NCBI GenBank assembly: GCA_030549775.1
Contig: CM060173.1
Location: forward strand, 31,738,110 to 31,802,109
DNA from: Tamarix chinensis
Taxonomy: Eukaryota > Streptophyta > Magnoliopsida > Caryophyllales > Tamaricaceae
Length of the DNA stretch: 64,000 bases
Direction of reading: 5' to 3'
Shown here: one piece after another, positions 11,936 through 23,005 of the stretch
How positions within the stretch are numbered: position 1 is the stretch's first letter
How the letters are laid out: each line of letters starts with the position of its first letter
Made by a program: the position numbers and the translations under genes
The notes under the pieces: generated by a model
Told to the model about the DNA's origin: nothing
The model's input: the letters and a program-made list of their open reading frames with translations, nothing else
Databases searched by the model: none

Positions 11936-12449
11936 GCGTGAGTTATTCTGTGTAATTTTGGTATATTTTAGCTAATATTAATTTATAAGATAGTTTAGTA
12001 ATGTTATATATTTAATAAATATTTTTAATAAAAATCATTCTTTTAATTTATCTAATATTAATATTTCATTTGTAATATTATTTTAGGTACGATATTTTAT
12101 TAAACAGAGCTTAAGCATTTTAAACTGGGATATCTGTAAAATTTAGTTTTTGTTGGAAATAAGATTACTATTATACCCCACTAACATGTATGAATTATCA
12201 TATGTTAGCACATTAGGGTTTTTGGTTGTGATTTATGTAAATATGATGTATTACTAACAATCCCATGATTACCAATGTTATCATGGAAAATAGAAAGATA
12301 AGTATGTTATCTTGTATATGATGTGATATGTGTGAAATGGTGATTGAAAAAGAGGTTGATGTTGATGATGGGTGTTATGTGTATATACATGCTATACTAA
12401 GTATGGACACTTGTAGTGAAAATAGTATAATAGTGCTAATATGAGCCCT

Positions 12450-13530
12450 AGGGGTAATTTGGTCATTTGAAAACATTATGATAATTAATTTTAATCAGGA
12501 TGAATAATGTATTATCTATATTGCAAAGAATGGAGATAGGATTTTGGTGTATTATAAATGTATGTGTTAGTAGGAATATCCATATTTTATGGCCTAGGGG
12601 TATTTTGGTAATTTTAATGTACTGTGGTGATCATCTTAATAAAAATGCATGCTAGGTGTTATGTGGGGTTGAAAATGATAATAGGGGTTTGTGGCGTTAA
12701 AAATACATGTTCCATAATGATAATCAATAATATATGTTCTAGGGAAATTTTGGTAATTTTACATGTTCAAAGGGGGGGTTATCTAAATAAATATGTATAA
12801 TAAGTAATAATTGGTACTAAGTATGCTAATAAGGGTTTCTGGTATTAGTAATGCATGGTTGGGCATGATTAAAAATTTTTTATAACCTAGGGGCATTTTA
12901 GTAATTTTGTATGTGAAACGAGGGTTACCTAAATAAATATGCCTAGTAAGTAATAATTGTTGCTAAGAATGAGAATAGGGGTTTTGTCGTGTTAGTAATG
13001 CATATTGGGTATGATGATTAATATTAAATGACCTATAGGCATTTTAGTAATTTTGCATATAATATGGTGGTTGGTCTAATAAACATGCATGATAGGTATA
13101 AACTGATGTTAACCATGATAATAGGGGTTATTACCTTATTATCATTTGTTCAAGCATGATTATGAACATTCTAGGGTCTTGGGGCATTTTGGTTATTTGG
13201 AGAGTGTCATGATGGATATGTATGGTTTAGGGGTAACTTGGTAAATTGGGTTATGTTTTGATGTTATTTTCATAAACATACAGAAAGTGCATTAATTGTT
13301 GATTAAGCATGAGAATGTGAGTTTGGTTGTTCTAGAAGTGTATGTTAGGGTTTTATGTGTAAAACGATCATATGGTGTGTTGAGTAACTTAAATTCATAA
13401 TCAATAGTTTAATTATGGGCTAATACTCTCTTTATGGCATGTCGATAAATAAAAATGAATATTGTGATGGAAATGAATAGTAAAGAGGTAACGCTACCCT
13501 TAGGGGCATTTTGGTTATTTTAACCTAAGG
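12450..13530 (+). repeat. Dispersed 'ggggcattttggtaattt' repeats in LTR A2
   Basis: At least seven variants of 'taggggcattttggtaattt', each followed by 50-100 bp of related sequence (near 12447, 12595, 12740, 12890, 13030, 13175 and 13500). This is a degenerate long-period tandem array specific to A2 within this window. Confidence 0.65.
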
Positions 13531-14129
13531 TGCCTAAGAGTAAGTATTGGAGCTTAGGATGGCCTTAGTGGACTATTGATGTTAACATTAACAATAATCC
13601 TGACTTCTGATTACTTCATAATATTGGAAACAAATAAAAATGGTTAAGCATGTGATTAATGTGTGCTTCTCATGGTCACCTTAATTAAAATACTAATACT
13701 AAAAGTGAAATACCTCGAGATCAGAAATAATGGCTTTTTAAGTGTCACAACTCTAAAGACACGGTTTAGCCCACGATTGTTCTGGATTTTACCGGTGTAC
13801 CTTAGTGCCCCAACTAGGCCCCAAATCTTACTCTATTTATCTCTACGGACCTAATTAGGGGGTATGCATACTTACAAATTAGGTATCCTTGTCAGTAAGG
13901 TATTGTGTGCCTTCATATATCGGTGCGACCAGGGTACCTTTGCGTCCATAGATTAATAGTCGGTAGGATACTGTACTGCTCTTATGCGTTAGTATAACCG
14001 GTGTACCTTTGTATCTCTGAGTTCATGATCTCCCTCTTAAGTCAATAAAAAGGAATTGTGCGATAATTAAATGGACAGACACTAATTACTTATTGTAGAA
14101 CACAACGTAGGTCGGGATCATCTGGATTA

Positions 14130-14400
14130 TATGTACCAGTCCACTGGCTATAATAGTGGTCAGGAGTGTTTTACCTCGGATTATATTATATTTACCGGTC
14201 CACTGGTTATAATAGTGGTTAGGAGAGTTTTTCCTTGGACTATATCACATGTACAGGTCCATTGGTTATAATAGAGGCCAGGAGAGTGTTCCCCTGGGTA
14301 GTATTATAAATATTGGTCCACCGGTTATAATAGTGGCTATGAGTGTGCTGCCCTGAGTTGTATTTTATCTACCGGTATATTGGTGAGAATAGTAGGGTCC
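14130..14400 (+). repeat. Stem-loop repeat array, LTR A2 (5 units)
   Basis: Five ~67-nt units each carry CCAY-ggytataata-GTGG or a decayed version (14140, 14202, 14259, 14318 and 14378 approximately). Each is followed by a weak AGGAG...CCT-type second hairpin. Here the units form one block, while A3, A4 and A5 have two blocks of three. Confidence 0.75.
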
Positions 14401-14855
14401 CCAAACCTACGTGGATATAATTCGAGAGATGACTAATTTTAACACTAATGGTTTGAGCCTAGATAATAAGGAATGAACTACTATGACCTACTAATGTGGT
14501 TTGGTAGCAACCTTGGTGTCTATCCTGATGGATCGTGTATGGTATTGTATTGATGGGCTTATGGGCTTACGGGCTTACGGGCTTACCTATGAGTTGAGTG
14601 GATGGTGTATATGGTTGAAAAGGATGTTGACACTCTATTTATACTAGAAAAAGAAACACTTGGATGCTCCCTTGGTAAGTTCTATTATTTCTAAGCGAAT
14701 GATCATTTGTGATATATGATCTTGATACATGTAAATATTCGAATAATTATTACATTTTAGTTATATATGTGAAATTCCATCTTTATGTGTTTGTTGTGTG
14801 AAAACTAATGTGTTGCATGTGGGCCTCACCTATTAGTCCTGTATAAAGGGTTACT

Positions 14856-14871
14856 CAATATCATAGTATTG
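14856..14871 (+). other. Conserved hairpin, A-U version, LTR A2
   Basis: CAATAT...GTATTG replaces the CAGTAC...GTACTG of other copies: the G-C pair has become A-U and the closing C-G has become U-G, with pairing kept. The duplicated copy at 16740-16755 has one mismatch. Confidence 0.7.
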
Positions 14872-15143
14872 AAGGGTTACTTTCTTGGGCCCTTACTTAT
14901 TTAATGGGTAATGGCCTTTGTAGGTCAGCTCGCGAGCGCTATTCAAGATTTACTCTTGGATTAGGAGTGTAAGATTATCCGGGAAGATTTTTGTATTTTT
15001 TCTTAAAACTCCTATACTTGCTTTTCCAATGACTTTATCTTGTAATTACTATTAGTGGATTGTATTTCTTATAATATAGTTATTGTGCTACTCTGTTTTA
15101 TGATTGTATCTTTGATTTATGTAAAGTACGTTTTTAGCCTTAG

Positions 15144-15189
15144 CACTTGGTAACAAAACTGTGGAGGAAAACTGGTCTGGTACTAAGTG
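15144..15189 (+). other. Conserved 46-nt hairpin in LTR A2
   Basis: CACTTGGTA (15144-15152) faces TACTAAGTG (15181-15189). The length is again exactly 46 nt. The inner stem is weaker here. A second copy lies in the tandem duplicate near 17028-17073. Confidence 0.75.
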
Positions 15190-16604
15190 TGGCTGTAGCA
15201 CCTTAAAATTTTCTGTATTTGCTTCCGCTTGTAACTTTTAAAAATGAAATTTTTTAGTAGTAAATTTTAGAGGTGTTATAGAGAAAGGGAAAGAAAGTTG
15301 ACACCAAAAACAACTAAGTGTAGCAAACTTAGTTGCTAAGTTGTCATAGTAAAGGTAAATGGATTATTTGTTGTTTAAAGAAGAAAAATCCAACTTATCC
15401 ACATCAAGAGAGGTGTTTCCATCTTGGATAGGATAAAATGAGTGTCTCACCTTGATCCTTAACATAAAAGAATGAGGGTAGGAAAAGGAGAAAATGGCTA
15501 GCTAACCTTAGGATATTTATGGTAAAGAATCTAACAAAGAAAACAAAACAAAGTTTTCTATTTAAACCAAGGGGGATATAAATTACTAAGGTAGAAATGA
15601 GGCTTTTATCATTGATACTAAACAACAATGAAGGGTTAGGATCAAATCTCATAAGATTAGGATACGATTTAAGGAAGAAAATTGTGATTTGGTAAATTTT
15701 ACGATGCAAAAATATATGTATTAATTCAAAAATGATATGAATAAATTATTTTTGGATCATATTTAACTTAATAATACTAAAATAAGATGGCCTCCAAGGT
15801 TTTGGGAAATTCATATAACTAGAAAAGGCCTAATGAGCTCAAAACACATGGTTAAGGCCCACTAGAACAATATATTATATATATGTTGTTGGCCAAAATC
15901 ATGATTTAGCATTAAAAACAACATAAAAGACTAAAAAAAAATCTAAAATATCCACACAAAAGAAGGGTCTTAAAAGATTTCAAAGGCCAAATGTGATGTG
16001 TGTGGGAATATGAAATTATCAATTATGTAAAACTAATGCTTGATTATGTTGTAATTAGGAAGAGTATGGTTCAAAAGTGATGCATTGATGATGAAGATAT
16101 TTGAGCAATGGTAAGATAATGATGATAATGATTCAAATATGATGAAGTTGATTCAGTGGTGATAAATTAATGATAAAGATGATTCAAATTTGATGAGATG
16201 ATGATGATGATGATTATTCGACAATGATGAGATGATCATGAGGATGATTTGATGATTTGGGATTGAGATTATCGGTGTTCCTGGGTTAGGGTTAGGGTTT
16301 GGTTCGAAAATTAGGGCTAGTATCTCAAATTAGGGAGTTGATTTTGGGGTGTTTGAGCGATGGATATTGCTAGAAGGACATGGGTTATGGATATCAGAAA
16401 AGATAGTACTTAATCTTTGATTCACACAGACGAAGAGATTAAGGGTTTCAAGATTTATCGTTCACACAGATTTGATTAAAATTGAGATGAACCCACACAG
16501 AATTTAATATTTAGAATTTGCATTCAACTTCAATTCAATCATTGATCTATCTCCAATCATGGGTTCTATGGCTTTATATAGCCAAGGCTATCGATTACAA
16601 GATA

Positions 16605-18474
16605 CTTGATGCATGTAGCTATTCGAATAATTACTACATTTTAGTTATATATGTGAAATTGCATGTTCATGTGTTTGTTGTGTGAAAACTGATGCGTTGC
16701 ATGTGGGCGTCACAGATTAGTCCATTATAAAGGGTTACTCAGTATCATAGTACCGAAGGGTTACTTTCTTGGGCCCCTACTTATTTAATAGGTAGTGGCC
16801 ATTGTAGGTTAGCTCGCAAGCGCTATTCAAGATTTACTCTCAAATTAAGAGCGTAGGATTATCCGGGAAGATTTTTGTACTTTTCTTAAAACTCTTATAC
16901 TTCCTTTTCTAATGACTTTATCCTGTAATTACAATTAGTGGATTGTATTTCTTATAATATAGCTATTGTGATACTCTGTTTTATGATTGTATCTTTGATT
17001 TGTGTAAAGTACGTTATAGCCTTAGCACTTGGTAATAAAACTATGGATGGAAACTGGTCTGGTACTAAGTGTGGCGGTAACACCTTAAAATTTGTTGTAT
17101 TTTCTTCTGCTTGTAACTTTTAAAAATGAAATTTTTTTGGTAGTAAATTTTAGTGGTGTTATAGAGAAAGGGAAATAAAGTTGACACTAAAACCAACTAA
17201 GTGTAGCAGACTTAGTTGCTAAGTTCTCATAGTAAAGGTAAATGGATTATTGTCTTTAAAAGAAGAAAAATACAACTTGTCCACATCAAGAGAGGTGTTT
17301 CCATAATAGATAGGATAAAATGAGTGTCTCACTTTGATCCACAACACAAATGAATGAGGGTAGGAAAAGGAGAAAAAACTAGCTAACCTTAGGATAGTTA
17401 TGGTAAAGAATCTAACAAAGAGAACAAAACAAAGTTTTCTATTTAAACCAAGGGGGATAGAAATTACTAAGGCAGAAATGAGGTTTTATCATCGATAATA
17501 AACAACAATGAAAGGTTAGGATCAAATCTCATAAGATTAAGATACGATTTAAGGAAGAAAATTGTGATTTGGTAAATTTTATGATGCAAAAATATATGAA
17601 TTAATTCAAAAATGATATGAATAAATTATTTTTGGATCATATTTAACTCAATAGTACTAAAATAAGATGACCTCCAAGGTTTTGGGAAATTCATATAACT
17701 AGAAAAGGCCTAATGAGCTCAAAACACATGGTTAAGGCCCACTAGAACAATATATTATATATTTCGTTTGCCATAATTTAGCATTAAAAAAAACATAAAA
17801 GACTAAAAAACAAAATCTAAAATATCCACACAAAAGAAGGGTCTTAAAAGATTTCAAAGGCCAAACGTGATGTGTGTGGGAATATGAAATTATCAATTAT
17901 GTAAAACTAATGCTCAATTTTGTTGTAATTAGGAAGAGGATGATTCAAAAGTGAAGTGTTAATGATGAAGATATTCAAAAAATGGTAAGATAATGATGAT
18001 GATGATGATGATTCAAATATGGTGATGTTGATTCAGTGGTGATAAATTAATGATAAAGATGATTCTCACATTTGATGAGATGATGATGATTTGACAACGA
18101 TGAGATGATGATGAGGATTATTTGATGACTAGGGTTTGAGATTATTAGTGTTCGTGGGTTAGGGTTTGGTTCAAAAATTAGGGTTAATGTTTCAAATTAA
18201 GGCATTGATTTTGGGGTGTTTTTGGGTGATCATTATGGCTAGAAGGACGTGGGTTATGGAGATTAGAAAAGATAGTACTTAATCTCCAATTCACACAGAT
18301 GAAGAGATTAAGAGTTTCAAGATTTATTGCTCACACATATTCGATTAAAATTGAGATGAACTCACAAAGAATTTAATATTTGGAATTTTCATTCAACTTC
18401 AATTCATTCATTGATCTATGTCCAATCATGGGTTCTATGGCTTTATATAACCAAGGCTATTGTTTACAAGATAC
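16605..18474 (+). repeat. 1.88-kb tandem duplication, copy 2
   Basis: It repeats copy 1 from the A2 3' end (16605-17163) through the A2 flank (17164-17867) into the Gypsy 3' LTR (17868 onward). Continuity into the rest of the Gypsy LTR at 18474 shows this is the copy still joined to the element. Confidence 0.9.
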
Positions 18475-18869
18475 TTGCTAAAAGGTATAATTCTTCAAAA
18501 GATACCTTGCTAAAAGACACTAGAATATAAAATATGCTAAAAGATACTAGAATATAGAATATTCTTCAAACAGGTAGATTTATGCTACTTTCTTCTCTAT
18601 CTAATCTCTAACTCTACTACTTAATTAATTAATTAACTAAGTCAATTAATATGCATGTCCAAGCTACATATTTTTTCTCCCATTCACGTAGCCATGCACT
18701 CCATGCATGTCATTCACATGCACGTACACACCAAGTAGCTTGTATGGTATGTTTCATCTATAACTAGCGATGTAATCATCCATTTGTCTTCATTCTTATA
18801 GGAGATCCTTTCTAAATGAAAAATAAAATTCCATACTTGTGAATGCCAATTCTTGAGTGTTTGCTTCTA
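17868..18869 (-). mobile_element. Gypsy 3' LTR
   Basis: It matches 23006-24039 throughout (GAT-rich tract, TTAGGGTT-like tract, TATA on the minus strand near 18445, 'ctaaaagatactagaatat' repeats). Its first ~600 bases are also present in the tandem duplicate at 15994-16604. A polypurine tract on the minus strand (plus strand 'gtctgtctcccc', 18871-18882) adjoins its inner edge. Confidence 0.85.
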
Positions 18870-18882
18870 CGTCTGTCTCCCC

Positions 18883-19325
18883 ATGTTGATTTAAGTTTGC
18901 CCTCAAATTTGCATCACCATAGTAAGGGCTAATGTCTCCTACATTGAATGTCCTTAATACCCCACTATACAAATCTGGAAAATCTAGCTCATAAGCACTT
19001 TCCCCAAACTTTCAAAGTACTTTGAAAGGACCATCTGCCTTTGGCATAGGGTTGTTCTTCCTTGGATTAGGAAATCTCTCCTTCCTCAAGTGTAACCATA
19101 CCAAATCTCCCGGTTGAAAAACATGTTGACTTATATGCCTATTTGCTCTTGTCTAGTATACTTCATTCACCTTCTCAATATTGTACTTGATTTGTTGATG
19201 AATTTTTTGAAAGAACTCCACTCTCTCTTATGCATCATAACTTTTACTTCACCTTTCACCAATGGTACCATATCAATTGGCATATATGTATTAACACCAT
19301 ATACTATCTCAAATCACAAAAGATT
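18883..19325 (-). pseudogene. Integrase C-terminal remnant (GPY-type), Gypsy
   Basis: Minus-strand frames give FEIVYGVNTYMPIDMVPLV near 19255-19322, then REIWYGYT and, near 19000-19060, NNPMPKADGPFKVL. This is the linker and C-terminal integrase module of chromovirus-type Gypsy elements. It follows directly on the RNase H end, so the HHCC finger and the catalytic core are absent. Stops are present. No chromodomain could be recognised. Confidence 0.7.
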
Positions 19326-19920
19326 TTCCTCCATCATAGTAAGTACCATGGTTCTCCTAGATAATGCATCTGCCACAACATTCTATTTTCCATCCATATG
19401 CCTTGTAGAGAACACAAATGTTTGTAATAATCTTGTCCACTTAGCATGTCTTGGACTCACCTTCTTTTAACCATGTAGATACTTCAAACTCTCATGAGTT
19501 GAGTGAAGTACAAAAGGCTTTGGTCTTAAGTAATGGATCCATGTCTCCAAACTATGCACAATAGCATAGAACTCTTTATTATAGGTTGAATAGTTGAGTC
19601 TTGCACCATTCAAATTTTTACTAAAGAAGGCAATTAGTTTCCTTTCTTGTGAAAGAACACCCCAATACCTACACCACTAGAATGACATGTTACTTCAAAT
19701 AATTTATCAAAAAAAGGAAAGATAATACCTGTGCATTTGAGATCTTTGTCTTCAAGTCTTCAAAAGCCTTTATCGCTTGATCATTCTAATGAGACTCTCT
19801 TTTCTTCATCAATTGTGTGATAGGTGCTATAATGGCATAGAATTCTTTGGTGAACCACCTACAAAATGAGGCCAACCCATGGAAAATTTGAACTTTGTGG
19901 ACATTAGTAGGAATAGGCCA
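19326..19920 (-). pseudogene. RNase H region of Gypsy pol, degraded
   Basis: Minus-strand fragments include HGLASFCRWFTKEF near 19830-19880 and a clear RNase H end, FVFSTRHMDGK, followed by NVVADALSRR near 19345-19400. This domain removes RNA from the RNA-DNA hybrid during reverse transcription. Several stops interrupt it. Confidence 0.7.
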
Positions 19921-19923
19921 CGT

Positions 19924-20484
19924 TTAGATAGCTCCCACCTTTGACGGATCAACTCTAATACCATCTTCACTCACAATATAACAAAGGAAAACCACCATCT
20001 CCATCATAAAATCACATTTCTCCATCTTACTATAGAGCTTCACTTCTCTAAGCTTGTTAAATATCCTCTTTAAGTGTTGTATGTGTTGAAACTCACTATT
20101 TCTATATACCAATATATCATCAAGGTAAATAACAAAAAAGACTCCAAGTAAGGGTATATGTACCTCGGTCATCAATCTCATGAAGGAACTTGGTGCATTA
20201 CATAGCCCAAATGGCATCACCAACCACTCATATAACACGCACTTAGTCTTGAAGGTTGTTTTCCACTTGTCCCCTTCCTTTATTCTCATCTGATGATAAC
20301 TGCTCCTAAGATCAATCTTCGAGAACAACTTTGTACCATGCAACTCATCTAACATGTCATCCAATCTTGGCATTGGAAATCTGTACTTGATTGTGATGTT
20401 GTTGATTACTCTCAAATTAATACACATCCTCCACGTACCGTCCTTCTTAGGTACTAACAAAGTTGGAACTCCACATAGACTCAT
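19924..20484 (-). pseudogene. Reverse transcriptase domain of Gypsy pol
   Basis: The open frame has the RT blocks in order: [58 protein letters not shown] and the catalytic YLDD ([12 protein letters not shown]), then the thumb with GIRVDPSKV. The catalytic residues look intact, which makes this the best-preserved piece of the element. It is flanked by stops: an in-frame stop lies just upstream of the MSLCGVP methionine and the frame ends in GAI before RNase H. It is a pol fragment, not an independent gene. Confidence 0.9.
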
Positions 20485-20877
20485 ACTCTCCTAAATATAG
20501 CCTCAGTCCAAAAACTCTAGCACTTGTCTCTAAAGCTCCTTAGCCTCCTTGAGATTGCACCTATAAACTGACTTGTTTGGTAATAGGACTCCTAGCATAA
20601 GATCAATAGCGTGCTCAATACCTCTTAAAGGAGGTAAACCAATTGGCAACTCATCCGGAAAGACATCGGCATACTCTCTCAACACTTATTGCAATTTTGG
20701 ATCCATATTAGTATTCTCCCCTCGGTGGGCTTCCTTTACCACCAATGTATAGCATATCTTGTCATCTTTGATAGCTTCAATCATCTTATACTCCTTAAGG
20801 ATCAACAACTCCATGTTACTCTTCTTTCTTCCCCTCCTACACTCGACATCTTCCTTCTTCTTCTTTTCTTCCTTTTT

Positions 20878-21144
20878 TTACTGCTTGCTCTTGGTTCCTT
20901 CCCTTATTTCATTCCTCAAAACTGAATCCCCCCCATCTAGATTAGGTTTTAGCCTAAACTTATTTTGGCCCTTGAATATCACATACTCATTAAGGATCCC
21001 ATCATGCACAACTTTCCTATCAAATTTCCATAGCCTCCCCAATAAAATGTGACAATCATCCATAGGTAGAATATCAAATAAAACATCATCAAAATAATTC
21101 CATAGGTAGAATATCAAATAAAACATTATCAAAATAATTTCCAA
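20878..21144 (-). pseudogene. Protease C-terminal part / PR-RT linker of Gypsy
   Basis: The minus-strand frame reads YFDDVLFDILPMDDCHILLG, then RLWKFDRKVVHDG. This is the conserved segment following the Gypsy aspartic protease. Its start is distorted by a 40-bp direct tandem duplication (21060-21099 and 21100-21139), which is not a multiple of three and shifts the frame. Confidence 0.8.
21060..21139. repeat. 40-bp perfect-register tandem duplication inside Gypsy protease region
   Basis: Two adjacent units begin CCATAGGTAGAATATC, differing by one base. It is a local replication-slippage type duplication that breaks the pol frame. Confidence 0.9.
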
Positions 21145-21202
21145 TATTAAAATAGATAAGACTTTGTTTGCTTACCCTTAAACCTTTGGCATTTTTTAGC
21201 CA

Positions 21203-21751
21203 TTAGAGTGAATATGGTCTTGGATGACCTATGGTCTCCAAACTGAGCTTGCTCACCATATTCTCACTAGCAACATTAGTGCATGAGCCACTATCAATGA
21301 TGACTTCATACACTTTATCACCAACTGTACACTTGGCCTTGATAATCTTCTCCCTTTGAGTAAGTAGAGGTTGTTGTTGTACTTGGAGCACCCTTTGCAA
21401 CATATAGCAATCCACTTGGCCCTCTTCCAAAGTAGCTTTCAAGACATCACTTTCTTCTTCAATGTCTCCATCAAGATCTTCATTCTCATCACAAGCCTCC
21501 ATACATGCTATCTCCTTCAAATTTAATGCCCTTTTGTTTGGACAATCTCGAGCAAAGTGACCATAACCTCTACACTTGAAGCATTGCTTGTTCACCTTAT
21601 CAACCACTTGATCTTTTCCCTTTTCTTCATGAGTGAAATTTCTAACATTGTCTTGTTTTGTGGCTTGAAAAATTGGTGGCTTTGACACCCCCTTGAAATT
21701 TGAACCATATGAAGCAATTTTTGACTTGTTTGGTGGCTTTGTTCTCTTCAA
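21203..21751 (-). pseudogene. Gag zinc knuckle plus aspartic protease, Gypsy
   Basis: The 182-residue frame contains the nucleocapsid CCHC knuckle CFKCRGYGHFARDC at about residues 58-71, an acidic linker, then the protease active-site segment IIDSGSCTNVAS (residues ~151-162). The DSG triad is intact. In Gypsy elements these domains lie in one gag-pol polyprotein, so the frame is an internal piece: gag upstream (22125-22796) and the rest of the protease (20878-21144) are out of frame. Confidence 0.88.
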
Positions 21752-22124
21752 TTATTTTTCTAACTTGATTGCTAACTTGGCTAGGTCTTCAAACACTTTA
21801 TAAGGATACATTTCCACCTTATTTCTAAGATTCATATTTATCCCTCCAATGAATCATAAACACCTTTGCTCTTCTCATTATTGGACATCACACATTAAAG
21901 CTAATCTTTCAAACTCTCGAATGTATTCCTTAACTCCAAGCAATCATTGCCTCAAAGTAGTCATCTTGATAAAATTCTCTTGCTTGTATTTTTGAGGCAC
22001 AAAGTTCTTCTTCAAGTGTTTTTTTTAATTTTTCCATGACCTAATTCTCATTTTTTCTTCTCTCCCCTTCTCCTCTTCAAATTATTGTACCACACTCTAG
22101 CAAATTTCTCAAATTTCAATATTG

Positions 22125-22800
22125 CTATTCAGCACTTCTTCTCATCATCAATCTCTTTATACTAAAAAATAGATTCCAAAATTTAGAACCATTTGATAAA
22201 AGATTCCAGATCGAGATTACCTTCAAAGTCAAGTAAACAAACTCGTTTCCCTTTTCCGTATCATCATAGGTTCTTCTTGACGTGTCATATGGTCTTCCAT
22301 AATTTCTCACACTCTCTTCTCCTTCCTCTATTGGATTTTGTGACTTTCTCATGTGGTCTTCTTCCAATTTTTCCCCTAGTTGTTGTAGCTAAATGTGTGA
22401 CCCTTGAGCTTGTGAAGCTTCTATTCTCCCAAAACACAAATTTAACTCTTTGATTTCGTCCACCAAGACCTTGAGAATATCTCTCAAAACCTCATCTTTA
22501 TTCACCATCTTGTCCTTTCACCAACTGAGTGGTGCTTCTCCAAACATGCCTCTAAGTGCTAGATTTTAGTGTCTTTTTGGTGAATTCTTTGGAGAATCTT
22601 GAAGAAGAGACACATTCTTGGATTTTGTGACTTTCTCATGTGGTCTTCTTCCAATTTTTCCCCTAGTTGTTGTAGCTAAATGTGTGACCCTTGAGCCTTG
22701 TGAAGCTTCTATTCTCCCAAAACACAAATTTACCTCTTTGATTTCATCCACCAAGACCTTGAGAATATCTCTCAAAACCTCATCTTTATTCACCATCTTG
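22125..22800 (-). pseudogene. Gypsy gag N-terminal part, duplicated and broken
   Basis: The start MVNKDEVLRDILKVLVDEIK occurs twice on the minus strand (from about 22796 and again from about 22508) because of a 287-bp tandem duplication. The downstream frame (22125-22367) continues as MEEDHMRKSQNPIEEGEES. The region 21752-22124 still shows gag-like content but no long frame. The first start reads only into the second copy before stopping, so no full capsid protein can be made. Confidence 0.7.
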
Positions 22801-22904
22801 TTCTTTCACCAACTGAGTGGTGCTTCTCCAAACATACCTCTAAGTGCTAGATTTTAGTGTCTTTTTGGTGAATTCTTTGGAGAATCTTGAAGAAGAGACA
22901 CGTT
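22331..22904. repeat. 287-bp tandem duplication over the Gypsy gag start
   Basis: 22331-22617 and 22618-22904 are nearly identical and directly adjacent. The unit includes the gag start codon and part of the leader. Because 287 is not divisible by three, the two gag starts lie in different frames. Confidence 0.92.
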
Positions 22905-22989
22905 CTTGAAGAATCTTGAAGTAAAGAAATGTTCTTACAATAATCTTGAAGGAAAGATTGGATCTTGATCATAATAGATCAAAACCTAT

Positions 22990-23001
22990 GCTTTGATACC
23001 A
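22990..23001 (-). promoter_or_regulatory. Primer-binding site for initiator Met-tRNA (Gypsy)
   Basis: The minus strand reads TGGTATCAAAGC, four bases from the 5' LTR end. It carries the same single mismatch to the canonical plant PBS as the Copia PBS at 773-784. Confidence 0.85.
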
Positions 23002-23005
23002 AAAT

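Larger units (their letters stand above)
10430..15280 (+). mobile_element. Solo LTR A2 (family A), 4.85 kb
   Basis: It starts TGTAACTCCTT and ends AGGTGTTATA (terminal CA changed to TA). The target-site duplication GAGAA is perfect at 10425-10429 and 15281-15285. No internal retroviral sequence is present. It holds a polypyrimidine/GC-richer section (10720-11930), an AT-rich middle with several 'ggggcattttggtaattt' repeats (12450-13520), the stem-loop array (14130-14400), and both conserved hairpins. It is the longest and most diverged of the five copies; the microsatellite is missing. Confidence 0.87.
14721..16604 (+). repeat. 1.88-kb tandem duplication, copy 1
   Basis: The sequence from 14721 (3' end of LTR A2) through its flank into the beginning of the Gypsy LTR (15994 onward) is repeated head-to-tail at 16605-18474. 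Offset is about 1884 bp and identity is high but imperfect. Copy 1 ends abruptly inside the Gypsy LTR at 16604, where 'gatacttg' joins back to the A2 sequence. Confidence 0.9.

Noticed and set aside
10865..11941. Several overlapping open frames on both strands
   Set aside because: All are Ser/Pro/Leu- or Arg/Glu/Lys-rich products of the polypyrimidine section of LTR A2.
16275..16310. TTAGGGTTAGGGTT-like sequence (also near 18155 and 23300)
   Set aside because: Only two or three degenerate repeats inside the Gypsy LTR; not an interstitial telomere array.
19114..19470. 118-residue plus-strand open frame
   Set aside because: It is antisense to the Gypsy RNase H/integrase remnant, which has recognisable motifs.
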